Part shown: positions 43,201 to 54,500 of the stretch, one piece after another | How positions within the stretch are numbered: position 1 is the stretch's first letter | Layout of the letters: the number at the start of each line of letters is the position of its first letter | DNA from: Meandrina meandrites | Taxonomy: Eukaryota > Cnidaria > Anthozoa > Scleractinia > Meandrinidae | Assembly: GCA_963693305.1 (NCBI GenBank) | Contig: OY855906.1 | Span: 11,027,102 to 11,091,101 of the forward strand | Length of the DNA stretch: 64,000 bases | Direction: 5' to 3' | The notes under the pieces: model-generated | Told to the model about the DNA's origin: nothing | Databases searched by the model: none | What the model saw: only the letters and a program-made list of their open reading frames with translations | Translations under genes and position numbers: made by a program

Positions 43201-46200
43201 TCCCTTAGCGCGTGCGTCTAGTGCGATCGATGCCTTGCGTGATGCGCAGAAGATGTGCGCAGTAACAAAAGTAGGCACCGTCCTTAAAACTCCTCCAAAA
43301 CATCAACGTAGCAAACGAAATGTGAAGCAGCCCATAATATCATTCATTCTGCATTCCATATTTGGGAGTCAGTCCCAGTCCTAAACAGTCGAAAATAAAT
43401 GGTTTTCCAAGTTATCGAATTTTGCAAAGGCACGTTACGTATTTATACGCTAAAATTATCTCGATTGTGGACAGTTTTAGCATTTCCGTTTTGAAATGAA
43501 GCACTTATTGTTTTGAACAGGATATATCTTACGCCAGTGGAACAAAGTTACAAGGAAATTGAAGTCATTAGATGAGAATGGAAAATCGATGCTTAGGCGC
43601 CCATGCGGGTTCCTTGAACAAAAATTTAGTCGCCCGCACTCGTAACTTAGGCGCCCCAGGCGACCGGGCGACCGTTAGGCAGCAGCCTTGGACTTTAAGA
43701 CATGTTTTGGGCTTCAAATCTTTATGTTTAGGGAGTTTTACAGTGTATTTGTATGTGTTGTGGTTTAAATTTATCCTTGGTTTAAAATTTTTCAAACCAG
43801 TTTGAGTTTTACTTTCCTTTGTTTCAGATTACATGTACATGTATGATAATCAATACAATATAAGACAGTGAAAACTAGAAATCAAACTGGTTTGAAAAAT
43901 TTTAAGCCAAAGAAAAATGTAATTTAACTACAACATATGCAGCAAAAAGTTTTAGTCGCAGTAGCTCGTCCAAATATCAACCCAAAGATATTTGAAACAA
44001 AAATTTCAATCTGAACATAACCCCTCCCCCCTCTCCCTGAAAACAGACCTACATGAAAGGGACGTTGACTTTTTTGAATTTTTATGGTATATTTCCTCCC
44101 GTTATGACAGATGGGTTCACATAGCCTCAAGTCCAGTGACAGTGCCTGTTACATGCACATCTGTCGATAATGATACCATAACTTTGGTTTCATATAATTT
44201 CCCTGTTTAGGTTGTAAGCTCTGTAGCAGGAGGGTTGTGGATTGTATCCCGCTTGTTCTATGCTCATGGATATTACACAGGCGGTAAGTAATGTAAAATG
44301 ATGTTTAGTGTGTACAGTTGAACCTCGCTAGTTCAAACTTGGTTATCTCGTACTCCTTGCTACTTCAGACTCAAATCCATTTTCCTTTTCTTTCTTTTTC
44401 ATTCATTCCTGGCGTGCCCAATCGATGATAATCGATCATCGGAAATCAATCGATAATAATCGATAAAAATCAATCGATTAATATCGATTGGCTCACCAAT
44501 CGATGAAAATCAATACTCACAATCTCAAGTCCTCTTAATTGTATCGATTTTTATCGATTTTATCGATTATTAATAAATGAACCATTTATGAATTCCTACA
44601 ACATTTTGTAAGCCCCTAGTGTAAGCGGATACGCTACGCATCCGTCCGCGTGGACTCAAGCTAGTCTTGCCGAAGTCTTCCAGTCTTGCGAGTCATCGAA
44701 ATCCCGCGAAATGAACGTACCACTAGTAGAGGCTGTTGTGAAGGGCTACCACGGGTGCCCTTTTACAGGCTAGTAAGGATGGGTGAAGCATTTTCCCTCG
44801 AGAAAGAAATTGGCAGTTGAGGAGAGGCATTTCGAGTAGTAAACTGCGAAAAGGCGAACTGATTTTCTGTGTTAGAGTTAGTCTATACGTGAAAAAACGG
44901 GAAATGTGGCCGGATCTCTTGTTACTTGAAGGAGTCGGTACTTAATGCGTAGAGCAAACGTATCTTAAATCATTATTAAATGATTATCATTGATAATCGA
45001 TATAATCGATATAAATTGATGAAAATAAATGAAAATTGATCAAAATCAATGAAAATCGATACTCACAACTCTTTCGATCTTTGATTTTCATCGATTTCTG
45101 ATATCAATCGATTAATTACTATCGATTATTATCGATTACAATCGATTTTATCGATTATCGAATTTCATCGATTGGGCACGCCGGGAGTCATTGACTGTCA
45201 ACTACAGTAAAACCTCGATTATCCGGACTCTTGGGGACCGGGCTAAATAGTCCGGATAATCGAGAGTCCGGATAATCGAAAATATGAATATTAATGAGCC
45301 AGACGATGTTATGCCTGGTTACTAAGCTACGAACATTCCACGAACACATGTTCTTGTCATCACGCAAAAATCTATGGAAAAACTGTGTTAAATGAAGAAA
45401 TGCATAACAACAAAAAACTAAAAAACATCAATCGTATGTCAAAGTTGGTGGAAACGATGTTCGTCTTGATTTCATCATGGTAATTATAAACATTCATAAT
45501 TCGTCATAATTCATTAGTCCGGATAATGGAGAAATCCAGATAACCAAGGTCCGGATAATCTAGGCTCTACTGTACATGTATCTCAAATTCGCAGCTTTCT
45601 CAAACTACTTTTCATTTCACTTGAGTGTTTTAGAAAGCAAGGTTTAACTGTTGATGCATGTATTTCCTGGGCCCTATTGTGTGATCTGTTGTACAACAGT
45701 ATGAATTTGGTAATTACATGTATGTAATGATGACTTGGCTTCAACCTCAGTAGCAGTGATTTGTAGATTAGAGGAAGGTCTGTGGCAACAATAAACAAGC
45801 CACACACTGCTCCTTTCTGCCATTACAAAATCACACATAAACAGCAGTGGTCACAAACTTGACAACCTTGCTAATTTCCTCATGTTCTTTTCCTTTCTGG
45901 CATTCATTGATTTCATCAGGGCTTGAACATTTTTCAGGGAACTGGTACAATGTTGCCATTGTAGTTTAAAATGAAAATTGATTTGTCTTTCCCTTTCCAT
46001 GATCTATGATCCTTATTAAACAAAGAAAACATACAAATCAAGCTCGTTTAAACTCATTTTGACCTGAAATTCATTTCAAACTACATTCACAGCTCAGGGC
46101 TACATGTAGCTTCCGTGCTGTGCTTCTAGCCAATACAGCTATTTTGAGAAATGGTTGTTGGAGAAAAGCACCAAAGTGCACATGAAAGACCAAAAGGTGG

Positions 46201-47427
46201 TCTGGGTATTCACCTGAATTTTGCACATTGGGCTACAGAAAATGTACTAGTTATATTTTTGCATGTGAAGAATTTGATTTTCCTCTCAGGAGGCCTATAT
46301 CAGTAGCTTTACTTTTACTGTTGCATGTCTTTGAGTTGGGAAAATTCTCCTTAAATTCAGGGGGCTAAACGTACCTTGTTTCCACATGTCTGAAGAGAAA
46401 AAACGTCAAATTCGTGTTTATTATGTCCTTATATCTCACGAGTATTCAACATGTGCAGTAGCTCAATACTTCTGCCCATACTGCCTTTTGGTCTTGTCGC
46501 GTGCACTATACTTGTGTGTTTTTCTCCGACAATGTTTCTTGAAATAGCTGTATTTACAAACTAGTACATGTAGTTCAAGACTGACTGTGCATGATTTAAA
46601 GCAAAATTAGTAATGGCTTCATTAGTTGGAGCACTGCACTGTTGTTTAGCAAGCCCCTCTTCTCATTTGCAGCCTGAATTTGTAGTCGTCCCCTTACCCT
46701 ACATGTAGGTTAATATTATGGTTTAAGGGTGAAGGGAAAAGAATGACACTTTATGCTACCTTCCACCATGTGCATAATACCTTAACTTGTGATTGACTGT
46801 TTAACTTGATCCCTGGTCAACCAGTTCCATGTTTTTGAAGTTTGTTGGTGTTGATTCAAAATCATTATTTTATATCCTTGCCATTGTTTATCATCCCCAT
46901 TTCCCAATGGCTTCATGCCTACAAATGCAAGTCATTGCTGTTTTTGTAATTTGGGTAAAAATCGATGACCTTGCTCCTTTAACTGTGAATTACGGTAGTG
47001 CTGATGAAAATATTGGATATTGATATCTGCACAATACACTGTACAAGCTTATGATCATAGCTGATTAGTTTATACCACACAAGTGAGTAGTGCTTTCCGC
47101 ACGCACTGATTGGTTAACTCGGAGGTGATTAGTAAAGTACTATTCACCTCCGAGCAGCCAAAGAGAAACAAAATGGCTTGTGTGGTATATACTAAAACAA
47201 TTATTCACCTCAATGTTGGTGAAAGCAGTGGATATTCACCGAGCCACGAAGCTGCGAGGAAAAAATCCACCACTATTCACCTCCACATTATTGCTTATTA
47301 CTAAATATTTGTTATTTCAGATCCTAAGAAGCGCATGAGAGGTACTTTTGGCTACCTTGGCCTCCTTACTCTGCTGGGGTGCACTGTGAAGCTGGGGCTC
47401 CGTTTGGCGGGTCTGGTCAACATGTAA
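34220..47427 (+). CDS. MGST3: Microsomal glutathione S-transferase 3 (MAPEG family)
   Basis: A membrane enzyme of the MAPEG family that conjugates glutathione to lipophilic substrates and reduces lipid hydroperoxides; vertebrate MGST3 also has leukotriene C4 synthase activity. Five exons (34220-34342, 39582-39646, 40270-40327, 44211-44283, 47321-47427) join in phase to 141 residues plus stop, close to the 152 of human MGST3. The start follows vertebrate MGST3 closely (KEYGYVVLTT, then KARKQY). Further landmarks are YPKMYDENKPIFNCIQRAH, LEIYPQFLFL, the glutathione-site segment SRLFYAHGYYTG, and DPKKRMRG on the last loop. Four membrane helices are expected in the ER or outer mitochondrial membrane. 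Intron 1 is 5.2 kb and holds a minisatellite and two inverted-repeat elements. AATAAA at 47450-47455 is a likely polyadenylation signal. Confidence 0.95.
35130..36620. mobile_element. Inverted-repeat element with about 340-bp arms
   Basis: The arm at about 35130-35470 (ATGATTTGCCAGTAATTGGA, then GCCAGGGGGCAAACATTGCA) is the diverged reverse complement of 36270-36620 (TGCAATGTTTGCCCCCTGGC, then CCTATTACTGGCAAATCATT). The 0.8-kb centre has no recognisable transposase. It lies in MGST3 intron 1 and is a likely non-autonomous DNA transposon. Confidence 0.7.
36626..37116. mobile_element. 491-bp MITE with about 55-bp termini
   Basis: The left end ACTACCGAATTAGGTAGACT and the right end AGTCTACCTAATTCGGTAGT are perfectly inverted, and the arms continue through ACGCACGAAACAGTTGCCGT. 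ATT flanks both ends (36623-36625, 37117-37119), giving a 3-bp duplication. A 141-codon open frame on the minus strand fills the element, but I see no known domain in it. Confidence 0.8.
37475..39222 (+). repeat. 31-bp minisatellite, about 56 units, in MGST3 intron 1
   Basis: The unit is GCAATATAAAATCTGAAGCA followed by TGAGTTTCMCT (31 bp). Units vary at a few fixed sites: C/A in TTCMCT, GCATGAG/GCACGAG, TCTGAAG/TCCGAAG, AAGC/AATC and TGC/TAC. Because 31 is one more than a multiple of three, all frames cycle and long Cys/Ser/Leu-rich pseudo-frames arise on the minus strand. These are not coding. Two units carry an extra A (near 38141 and 38297). Confidence 0.97.
39935..40040. mobile_element. 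Degenerate short MITE, GGATAACGCT family
   Basis: Contains GTTGTTGAAAGGATGGATAA, CACTGGATAGTGATTTA and an inverted GTTATCCATC-containing end. It matches the intact 147-bp element at 58218-58364 with many substitutions. Confidence 0.6.
40375..40535. mobile_element. MITE, GTTGTGGTTTAAA family, copy 1
   Basis: The left arm (TTGTGGTTTAAATTTTTCTT) and the inverted right arm (AAGGTAAAATTTTAACCCCAA) flank a short centre with TTTGTTTCAGATTATGATAA-like sequence (inverted here). The copy at 43756 has the same structure. Confidence 0.6.
40953..41030 (-). mobile_element. SINE 3' fragment
   Basis: GGTAAAGTCTGGATTTGAGC and GGCCAGAGCTCATCCTAGGT match the 3' part of the SINE family in reverse orientation, as at 50818 and the tail of the 61721 copy. 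Confidence 0.45.
42378..43283. mobile_element. 906-bp TTAA-flanked MITE (GGACGGTGCCTACT termini)
   Basis: The left end GGACGGTGCCTACT and the right end AGTAGGCACCGTCC are inverted, flanked by TTAA at 42374-42377 and 43284-43287. The termini begin GGACG like the element at 15632, suggesting related families. No transposase was recognised. It lies in MGST3 intron 3. Confidence 0.78.
43756..43937. mobile_element. MITE, GTTGTGGTTTAAA family, copy 2
   Basis: The termini (TGTTGTGGTTTAAATT and the inverted AATTTAACTACAACA) and inner arms (TTTTTCAAACCAGTTTGA against TCAAACTGGTTTGAAAAA) are well preserved. A third, weaker copy is at about 45956-46086. Confidence 0.7.
44411..45184. mobile_element. ATCGAT-rich foldback element
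   Basis: The outer ends GGCGTGCCCAATCGATG and CATCGATTGGGCACGCC are inverted. Each end carries a long cluster of ATCGAT-type motifs (44425-44575 and 44980-45175) and the middle is ordinary sequence (about 44580-44980). The overall form is a foldback-type DNA transposon. Target duplication is not clear. Confidence 0.7.
45205..45572. mobile_element. Tigger/pogo-like MITE
   Basis: The termini CAGTAAAACCTCGATTATCC and (inverted) CAGTAGAGCCTAGATTATCC are typical of the pogo/Tigger branch of Tc1-mariner. TA flanks both sides (45203-45204, 45573-45574). Internal TCCGGATAATCGA repeats occur near each end. Length 368 bp; no transposase. Confidence 0.85.
45956..46086. mobile_element. MITE, GTTGTGGTTTAAA family, copy 3 (degraded)
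   Basis: Weakly conserved arms (GTAGTTTAAAATGAAAATTG against CATTTCAAACTAC) with a centre resembling copies 1 and 2. Confidence 0.45.
46129..46560. mobile_element. Inverted-repeat element of about 430 bp
   Basis: The left arm (ACAGCTATTTTGAGAAATGG, then AAAGACCAAAAGGTGGTCTG) and the right arm (CTGCCTTTTGGTCTTGTCGC, then CTTGAAATAGCTGTATTT) are inverted over about 85 bp with mismatches. It lies in MGST3 intron 4. Confidence 0.6.
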
Positions 47428-47449
47428 ACAAAAGAGATTAACATCTGGC

Positions 47450-47455
47450 AATAAA
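47450..47455 (+). terminator. MGST3 polyadenylation signal
   Basis: A canonical AATAAA hexamer lies 22 bp after the MGST3 stop codon. It is the first such hexamer downstream of the stop. It implies a very short 3' UTR, unless one of the later A-rich signals is used. Confidence 0.5.
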
Positions 47456-48170
47456 ATTAGTGACAATAGCTGAATCTAATGATGTTTTTTCTTTTTTTAT
47501 TTTGCTTTGAGCTTTTCTGATCTTCATGTAAATTAAACTGACTTTTTTATGAGTTTGAGTCAAAGTTACAATGAAGAGCTACTGGTTTTAGCCTGAAAAG
47601 CAGTCCAGTTAAAGTCAGGCATTCTGGTCAACCAATTAGCACTCCAGGTAGCCTGATTAGCACTTACGTAAACTTAAATATAGTTCCAATTAGCCTTACT
47701 AAGCTTTTATTTTTTGGTAAGGATGACACTATAATTATATTTTGTTTACACCACATATATACTGGTACGTAGTTTAAAAATTATGTTATGATTGTTCCTT
47801 AAAATCCTGATGCTATGAATGTAAATTTTTCTCCAGGGTGTAACAATAATTATGGTTTTAAAAATTGAACTTGAAATTCTAACTCAAACTCGAAATCTTG
47901 AATTTTTTTTATTTTCTTGTCCTTGATCAACATCAAAATAATTCTTTCGTGTTTTTTTTTTTGTAGTTAGCTAAAATAAAAATGGCAAACGTTTTTGTAT
48001 GTAGTCTGTGTCCATTGTAGGCAGTCTTATATGTATCATTAAAAACAAAGATGAGAGATTCTAACTGTTGTCAAAGTATTAAGGATGTTCAGTGCCAAAC
48101 ACACTAAATGCTCAGGCAAACAGAAAGGCATCCATTCTCCGTTCGCTTGTCCCTTTGCTTGACCTCTAAG

Positions 48171-48222
48171 ATGAAGACTACTGTATCGATTTTTTTGTTC
48201 TTCTTCTTCTTACCGGTACAAG
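48171..48222 (+). CDS. Possible alternative signal-peptide exon of discoidin gene
   Basis: MKTTVSIFLFFFFLPVQ is a strong signal-peptide sequence directly followed by a GT donor (CAAG/GTGCCG) in phase 1, the same phase as the exon 51501-51555. It could therefore splice to the exon at 52918 as an alternative first exon, or be the remnant of a neighbouring paralogue. The donor is weaker than the one at 51556. Confidence 0.35.
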
Positions 48223-48439
48223 GTGCCGCATGTGGAAGAAGTAAGGAAATCTTCAAAATATTTTTCCAGATTATGAAAATTACCCTGGGAGTATGGTCAA
48301 CCCAATGATTTGTGCTCAAGTCTATTAAAGAAAACTAACCAGCAGTTCTAGCGGTGTGATTTTGCAAAGCGCATAAAAAAAAGAAAATAATTAAGAATCC
48401 AGACAGAAGGCTCAGCCCCAGACCACCTTATTCCAACAC

Positions 48440-48585
48440 GGGCGATAGATGTGAAGAGGGGGTTTCTTTGGCGAGTGACATGGCAGCGACATTGTGTTTT
48501 GTGTTACTTTCACGACGATTCTCTCCACCTAGGAGTATATGGGGGAATTGTTAGGGCAACGTGATGGATTGGCACTTTTGCCTCT
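48440..48585 (+). mobile_element. Degenerate SINE copy
   Basis: TTGTGTTTTGTGTTACTTTC, TCTCCACCTAGGAGTATATG and GAATTGTTAGGGCAACGTGA correspond in order to the SINE body at 23036 and 61721, with deletions. Confidence 0.45.
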
Positions 48586-50254
48586 TCGAGGTCGCGGCAG
48601 CCGCTTGAACCCGCTAAATAGGTGATGGTTTATATTTGTACATGTACATCGTGAAATAACATTGGCATATAAATTCATGTACAGAATCCAGGCTTTAAAG
48701 CTTTTCGCGCCAAATAACTGACAAGATTGTGAAATTGAAAGCTCGCCAACTCGCGGGAAAACACGGCTCCTTTTCACAAGGATTTAGTCTACCATTGTCC
48801 AATTAGACAGTAACACCTATCAAGTTCGTCAGTCTGATGTGTAAATAACAGGCATTTAAGTCGTGGTGACCCGTGCACAATGCTTTGTTTGGATTTTGTT
48901 TTACACAAAAGAAAACCGACCGTAAAAGAGCTATTGTAAGCTAGCGCGTAAAATGAATCGCATTTGCCTCAACGTTCAGTAATTTGCAGGTGGAGAACAG
49001 TTCAACCGCGTTTTTGCTTGTTAAAACCATTGTATCCCAGTAGCACGAGCCTAAATAAAATAAAACACTTTCTTAACCGGTGACAGGTGTCTAAAGCCAC
49101 GTGGTTTTCGCTTAAGAAAACCACGTGCAGTGAGGTCTTGGAGAAAGGCTACTATCACCCGCGGAAAACTTGACAAACTACATAAGTGCTCCACCGTCCT
49201 TGCATCGCGTAAAATGGGCACTAATGAAGGCGACCTACTCAGTAACGTTCATTTTACTGTAAAAGGACTTCAAAGTGTTGTTAGGAAAAAAATATTTGCA
49301 TTTTCCATTGTACAAACATGGCTGTCATTGTACAAACTGAGTTTTATTTGCATTTAGCTGAAAAATAGCTTAACGCGAGTAAATACTAAGCCACTTGGTG
49401 AAAGTTGAAGAATCAAGAAGCAATGTCGTAACAACACCAAAACCACGTGTAACTTTCTTATGTTCTTAGATGAAAATCGTAATAAAACTGGTGATGGGTT
49501 GTACCACGTGAAATTTGCATGAAATGTATTGTTTTTTCTTATTGTATATTTAACTGAGAAAATTTACTTAACAATTAGAGAATACATCGTGAGCTTGTAG
49601 TTGGATAGCTGGCGAGAAACAGTAGCTAGCTGCCCAAGCAAACAATCAACGACGATGAAAACTAAAAACGAGTTTAACACAACTCAGTGGCTAATCTCTA
49701 AATCATGGAACGTCGACGAAACGGAATGGATTGACGGTTTTCTTTAAAGAAATTTTAAAATGAAAGGCTGATCGAACATCTGTAAAAATGTATATTTTGC
49801 ATAGTTTACAAAGTCATTAGTTTTGTTTAATCCTTTCAATAGGCAATGTTTGAAAAACTTCCTGAAGATGCCTTCTACTGATGCATGGAGACAATACAAA
49901 CCTATGGCAAGCCAATCAGGTTTCATGTTTGTTAATAGTCACTAAGTTCTTTTGCCGAACAAGCCGAGTTCAATTGTCTTGTCTACAAACTAAAGCTTGG
50001 GAACAAATGGGGACATGTATTGTGATATAAAAGCTTATAGGCTTAACCGACATCAATAGAAATTAGTACCACAGGTAAGCCGTGAAAAAGATAAAAACCC
50101 TTTTTTTATTCAAACCTTCGAAGCGACGCTTCAGTGATAGTTTTAGTGACAAGACAGTCGAACCACATGTGAAGTGGACACCTGTCACACGCGGACGCAG
50201 AAAGGAGAGGGAAGACTGGGGTAAACTAGAAAGAAAGCACTAATAAGGGACGGA

Positions 50255-50436
50255 CAGGGGACGGACCATAAGAAAAGTGATGGGGCGAAGGGGATTTTTA
50301 GCTTGCAAGAATTTTTTGGGGGGCCTATTGACTGTACAAGACTTTTTTTTTTTTACTGCAGCCATTTTTTCTTGCATTATTTTTCCCCATTCCCCCCCCC
50401 CCCCCCCCCATCACTTTTCTAATGTTCCATACCTAA
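50255..50436. mobile_element. MITE with GGACGGACCAT termini and poly-C
   Basis: ACGGACCATAAGAAAAGTGATG at the left and CATCACTTTTCTAATGTTCC at the right are inverted. The interior has T-runs and a run of about 18 C, and shares A-run/TGCA motifs with 2485-2580 and 3206-3345, which include a related end (TTTTCTAATGGTCC). Confidence 0.55.
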
Positions 50437-50589
50437 ACGAAGGGGGATGGTGACAGTTTGTAGGTGCGAGGTTAAGTCGAAATGGCGGGAAAAGTGTCCT
50501 CGCTACCCTTTGGTCTCGGAAGATGGCCTGCTCCAACCCAGCATTCATTTGTTACAAAATATGATTGGAAGAAACAAGTTAACGAACAC

Positions 50590-50612
50590 CACCCCCCCCC
50601 CCCCCCCCCCCC
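50590..50612 (+). repeat. Poly-C tract
   Basis: About 22 consecutive C. Length is uncertain in assemblies. No feature depends on it. Confidence 0.85.
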
Positions 50613-50817
50613 GTCCTCCTCTCCCCTCCACATTTAACTGAATTGGTTGTCATTTTGTTAGAACGGCCAAAGTATGACAGGCTCCAGGGTTTCGGTGATT
50701 CCAAGTGAAGGCAGAATAAGTGGAATGGATGAGTGTGTTGCTTGGTCATCCCCAGGATGGTGGAGCCTTTGTTGACTTCAGCTATCTGGGCGTTCTGAAC
50801 TTAGCTGGGTGGTGAAG

Positions 50818-50926
50818 GTAAAGTCTGCATACGAGCCTAGTGGCCCATCAGGCTGGAGCTTATCCCTGTTTACGTAGCATGAAGCGACTAGGAGTATTTC
50901 TACTCCCCCCTGGATGTCTAACGCAG
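50818..50926 (-). mobile_element. SINE 3' fragment
   Basis: GGTAAAGTCTGCATACGAGC, CTAGTGGCCCATCAGGCTGG and GGAGTATTTCTACTCCCCCC are the reverse complement of the SINE tail seen at 61890-61992. Confidence 0.6.
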
Positions 50927-51500
50927 CCGTGTGGTAAAATAGTCAGTTTATTTGCTTCGAGAAGTCTATATGCAAATTGTTTTCCAAAGGAAATATCAGC
51001 GCAATAGTACTTCAAATAAATTTACCAATATTAAGCGCATTGTGGGATTAATCGAATACTTGCGGGTAATAGCTATAAAATATGTTTTTCTAACTTGATT
51101 TACAGTTTCACGACCGCAAGCGCGATCGATATCATTGGCTCCTGAGAGGAAACCTACATTGTCAAAATCGTTACGTTATTGTTTATTAAAAAGCAGTCAC
51201 TGGTCGAATTAAATAATTAGAGATCCTTAATTCGCTCACATCCAATAGAATGATTGCACAGGCGAAGCAAACTGTTTGAGCTCATTTGAGATCTCATTGA
51301 ATATCGCCAATTGCAGCTATTGGGCAAATCTGGCCTATCTAATTTCTTGCGGTTACCCCGCTTTTCAAGTTTCTAGTTCACTCATTACAATATCTTGTAT
51401 TCGATTTAAATATTTAACAGCCTCATCTATCGAAAGTTTCAAAGTAATTAGGTACATTCCCAAAAGGTTTCTTCAAGGAAAAGGCTTTTTCAATAGGAAG

Positions 51501-54500
51501 ATGTCTGGGAGCTTGTTGTTCCAAATGGCGTTTTGCGCCATATTTTCTGTCACAGGTGAGAATTCGGGTTAAATCTAGAAAAAAAATTGTAGTTAGTGAG
51601 TAACTAACGAGTTTTAATCAGATCAAGAAACTCGGTGCCTGCAAACATAGTTAACAGTTTTGCAATGAATAATATATCACTTAACAGGACTAGAATTAAG
51701 AGTTTTACTTGCAACTTACTTTGTAGTAAGGTAGATCTATCGAAAAATGCTTAAACTACAGGCAGTAACTGATCATGACTCATGATAAAAGTGCATAGAG
51801 GTTTTGAGAAAATAGCGTTAGAAGAGGACATCATTTTATAAAATAATGTTTTGTGCAAGAAGCTTCGACCAACATCGGTCTGATGGAGCGTAAAGTTATA
51901 ACGGTGGGAATAGAGGTCCAAAATCTTCTTTGCAGTAAATAGCACGCCTTTGCATTTTCAAAACATTTCGGAGCACTAGTTTGTTGGCCTTTATAATAAC
52001 ATACTGAGCTTGATAGATTTAACACTTGTAAAAAGTTACCAGCAATTTCGGTAAATTAAATTATGCGATAATGACTTGCTATCTCACAGTATCGTTTTAA
52101 CCATTTCTTTTCCGTAGTTTCTCGTGAAGTTTTTTTTCTGTTTCTTTTGAAGCAAAATTACTGCAATTACGACAACGATATCCCTTGTTTTCAATTAACA
52201 TTTTAATATTCTAGCAAAACTTAAATAAATGAATCATTAGTATATAATGTATTTCAGATTGTGATCTGTCCTTAGGAATTGTTTGATACATTTCATTTTC
52301 AGTTTTGAGTTGTTTATTTTTTCTGAAAATATCAGTTTGCTTTTCATGTCAATTAAAATACCCTTTTCTCTTGTTTTCTGAAAATTAAACTTCCCGAATG
52401 GACAGCTTCTCCACAAATCACCACAAACAAGGATGTCCTAGAAATATATGTAAATAATTAATTCAGAGCTGAATCGTTTTATAAATACGGTTTATTGTGT
52501 AGAGTCTTTCGTCGGCGTTCTATTAAAGACTGGTTGAGATATGACTGAAAAGTAAAATAATTATGCTTATTATTAAACAACTACGTTTCGTGGAGTATAA
52601 ATAACACGCGAAACAAGTACAAATGTTTCACGATACTTGTACCCCACAAGACCAGTTTATCAGGTTTCATAGTCCTTTTGACCGCGCGAATGATTCAAAA
52701 AGGTGGAGTCAGCATTTGGGACCGAAAACAATGATTTTAGTGTGTAGAATCGCAATAAATGTTTACTTCTCTTTTGTATTTTAAAATAGAATACTGCAAG
52801 ACTCGCACACGTATATAGCGATACTACACGCTAAAATGTCTAATAAGATACATGTATATTTATTTTGCTAAATGTCTGAATAAATTTGAAATTTCATCAT
52901 ATTTTTATCTCTTGTAGCCAGTGACGTTCCTAAACTTGAGATGATTACGTCATTTGTGAACGTGACGGATGTTCTGAGGCATGGGTAAGAACTCATTTGT
53001 AAAAAAAATAAAAAATTAAGAGTTTCGTCACGGGGATTTTGCAGATTTCTGGTCTAAACTGTTCTGAAATTAGTAGAAGACAACTTAACCCATGAAAAAC
53101 ACTACCTTTGATCATCTTAAATAGGATATAACCTTAATTTACAGAGAGAAATCAAACCAATGCTATAATTATCGATTTCTTTCGAAGACGCGGGAAAACA
53201 CTTGAAAAGTTTAGCCTTCATTTTTTAAGTGGTAATCCATTTCTATCCTAGCCATAAGCGTCCAAAGACGCTTTTTATCAGTTTCAGTGCTCCAATATAG
53301 CATTCTTTAATAAAAATTATTTTAGGTTTCCTTTGACTCAGATATATACCGTAAAATTCCGGTTATAAGCCCTGGGCTTATACAACTTCGTAGGGGTTTT
53401 GGGTGGGCTTATAAGCGGATGGGCTTATATCCGGGGGGGGGGGGGGGGCTTATAAGCGGAATAAAAAAATGTTTCGAAACGAGTCACGGCTGTTGATCGA
53501 AATAGGTTTTTGAGTTAAAAAGTTAAAATAAAGCAACATTTAGCCCTGTCCAGTACTGTCATCCAGGAGAGGGGGGCTTATATCCGGGGGCGGGGGGGAG
53601 GGGGCTTATAACCGGATGTATTATTTTGTTTCCAGTTAGATGGGCCTTTAAGCGGGGGGGGGGGGGGGGGGGGGGGCTTATAACCGGAATTTTACGGTAT
53701 TTTGGCTGTTCAAAATTCTGTTAAAATCCATGACAAAGTCCCTTTAAAGGAAGACACTCCAGTCGCTGAACCCCGCCCCCCCCTTCTCTTCTGTGCCCAT
53801 TTTTGGTTCGAACTCTATATAGGGCGCGAAAGGGAGAATTCAGGGACTGGACTATGGGAGATCAGACTCGACACGAAATTTTGAGGAGAGCTGGGTTCAA
53901 ATGCAGCTCTCGACTGACAACCAAGTCCTATGGGCTTACATCGAATTTGAAACTGCTTAAATTTTCATCAAGTTGACCATAAGATTTTTAATCATATGCA
54001 TCATCATATGATGCAAATCATGTGCCTGAGGGTAAGAAGACCCATAGTTAATAAAGGGAAATGGTTATGAAGCCTGGCAAATTAGGTTTCAGTTTGTAAT
54101 AGGCTTTTGCTCGCTGTTTTAGGGGTTGACCGTGCACAAAACCTGACAAAATACAATTGGTGGTTACGTGTGTTCATGCAACTAGCCAATAGAAACATTC
54201 CAATTACGTAATTCATGCATAGTGTATGAGCGCAAAACAAAAGATGTGCACGGTCATGGACCTTTCAACCTTCATCTTAGCTTCTTTGTTTGCTCCTTTG
54301 ATGTTTGCCGGGCTTCCTAACCATTTCCCTCTATTAACTATGGTAAAATCGGCTAGTCTAAAAATTCGAGTAACAGTGAGAAAATCACGTTTAAAGGCCA
54401 GATAATAAAATGTTGATTATTATGGTTAGTTTGGAATAGTTACTCGATATCTTAACACCAGTCGAAAGTCTTGCCGATTTTAGCCTGCTTGTCTTCTAAA

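Noticed and set aside
47110..47304. 64-codon frame with MACVVYTKTIIHLNVGES
   Set aside because: It lies in the last MGST3 intron within a sequence with inverted CACCTCCGAG/CTCGGAGGTG words, more like a MITE remnant. No further support.
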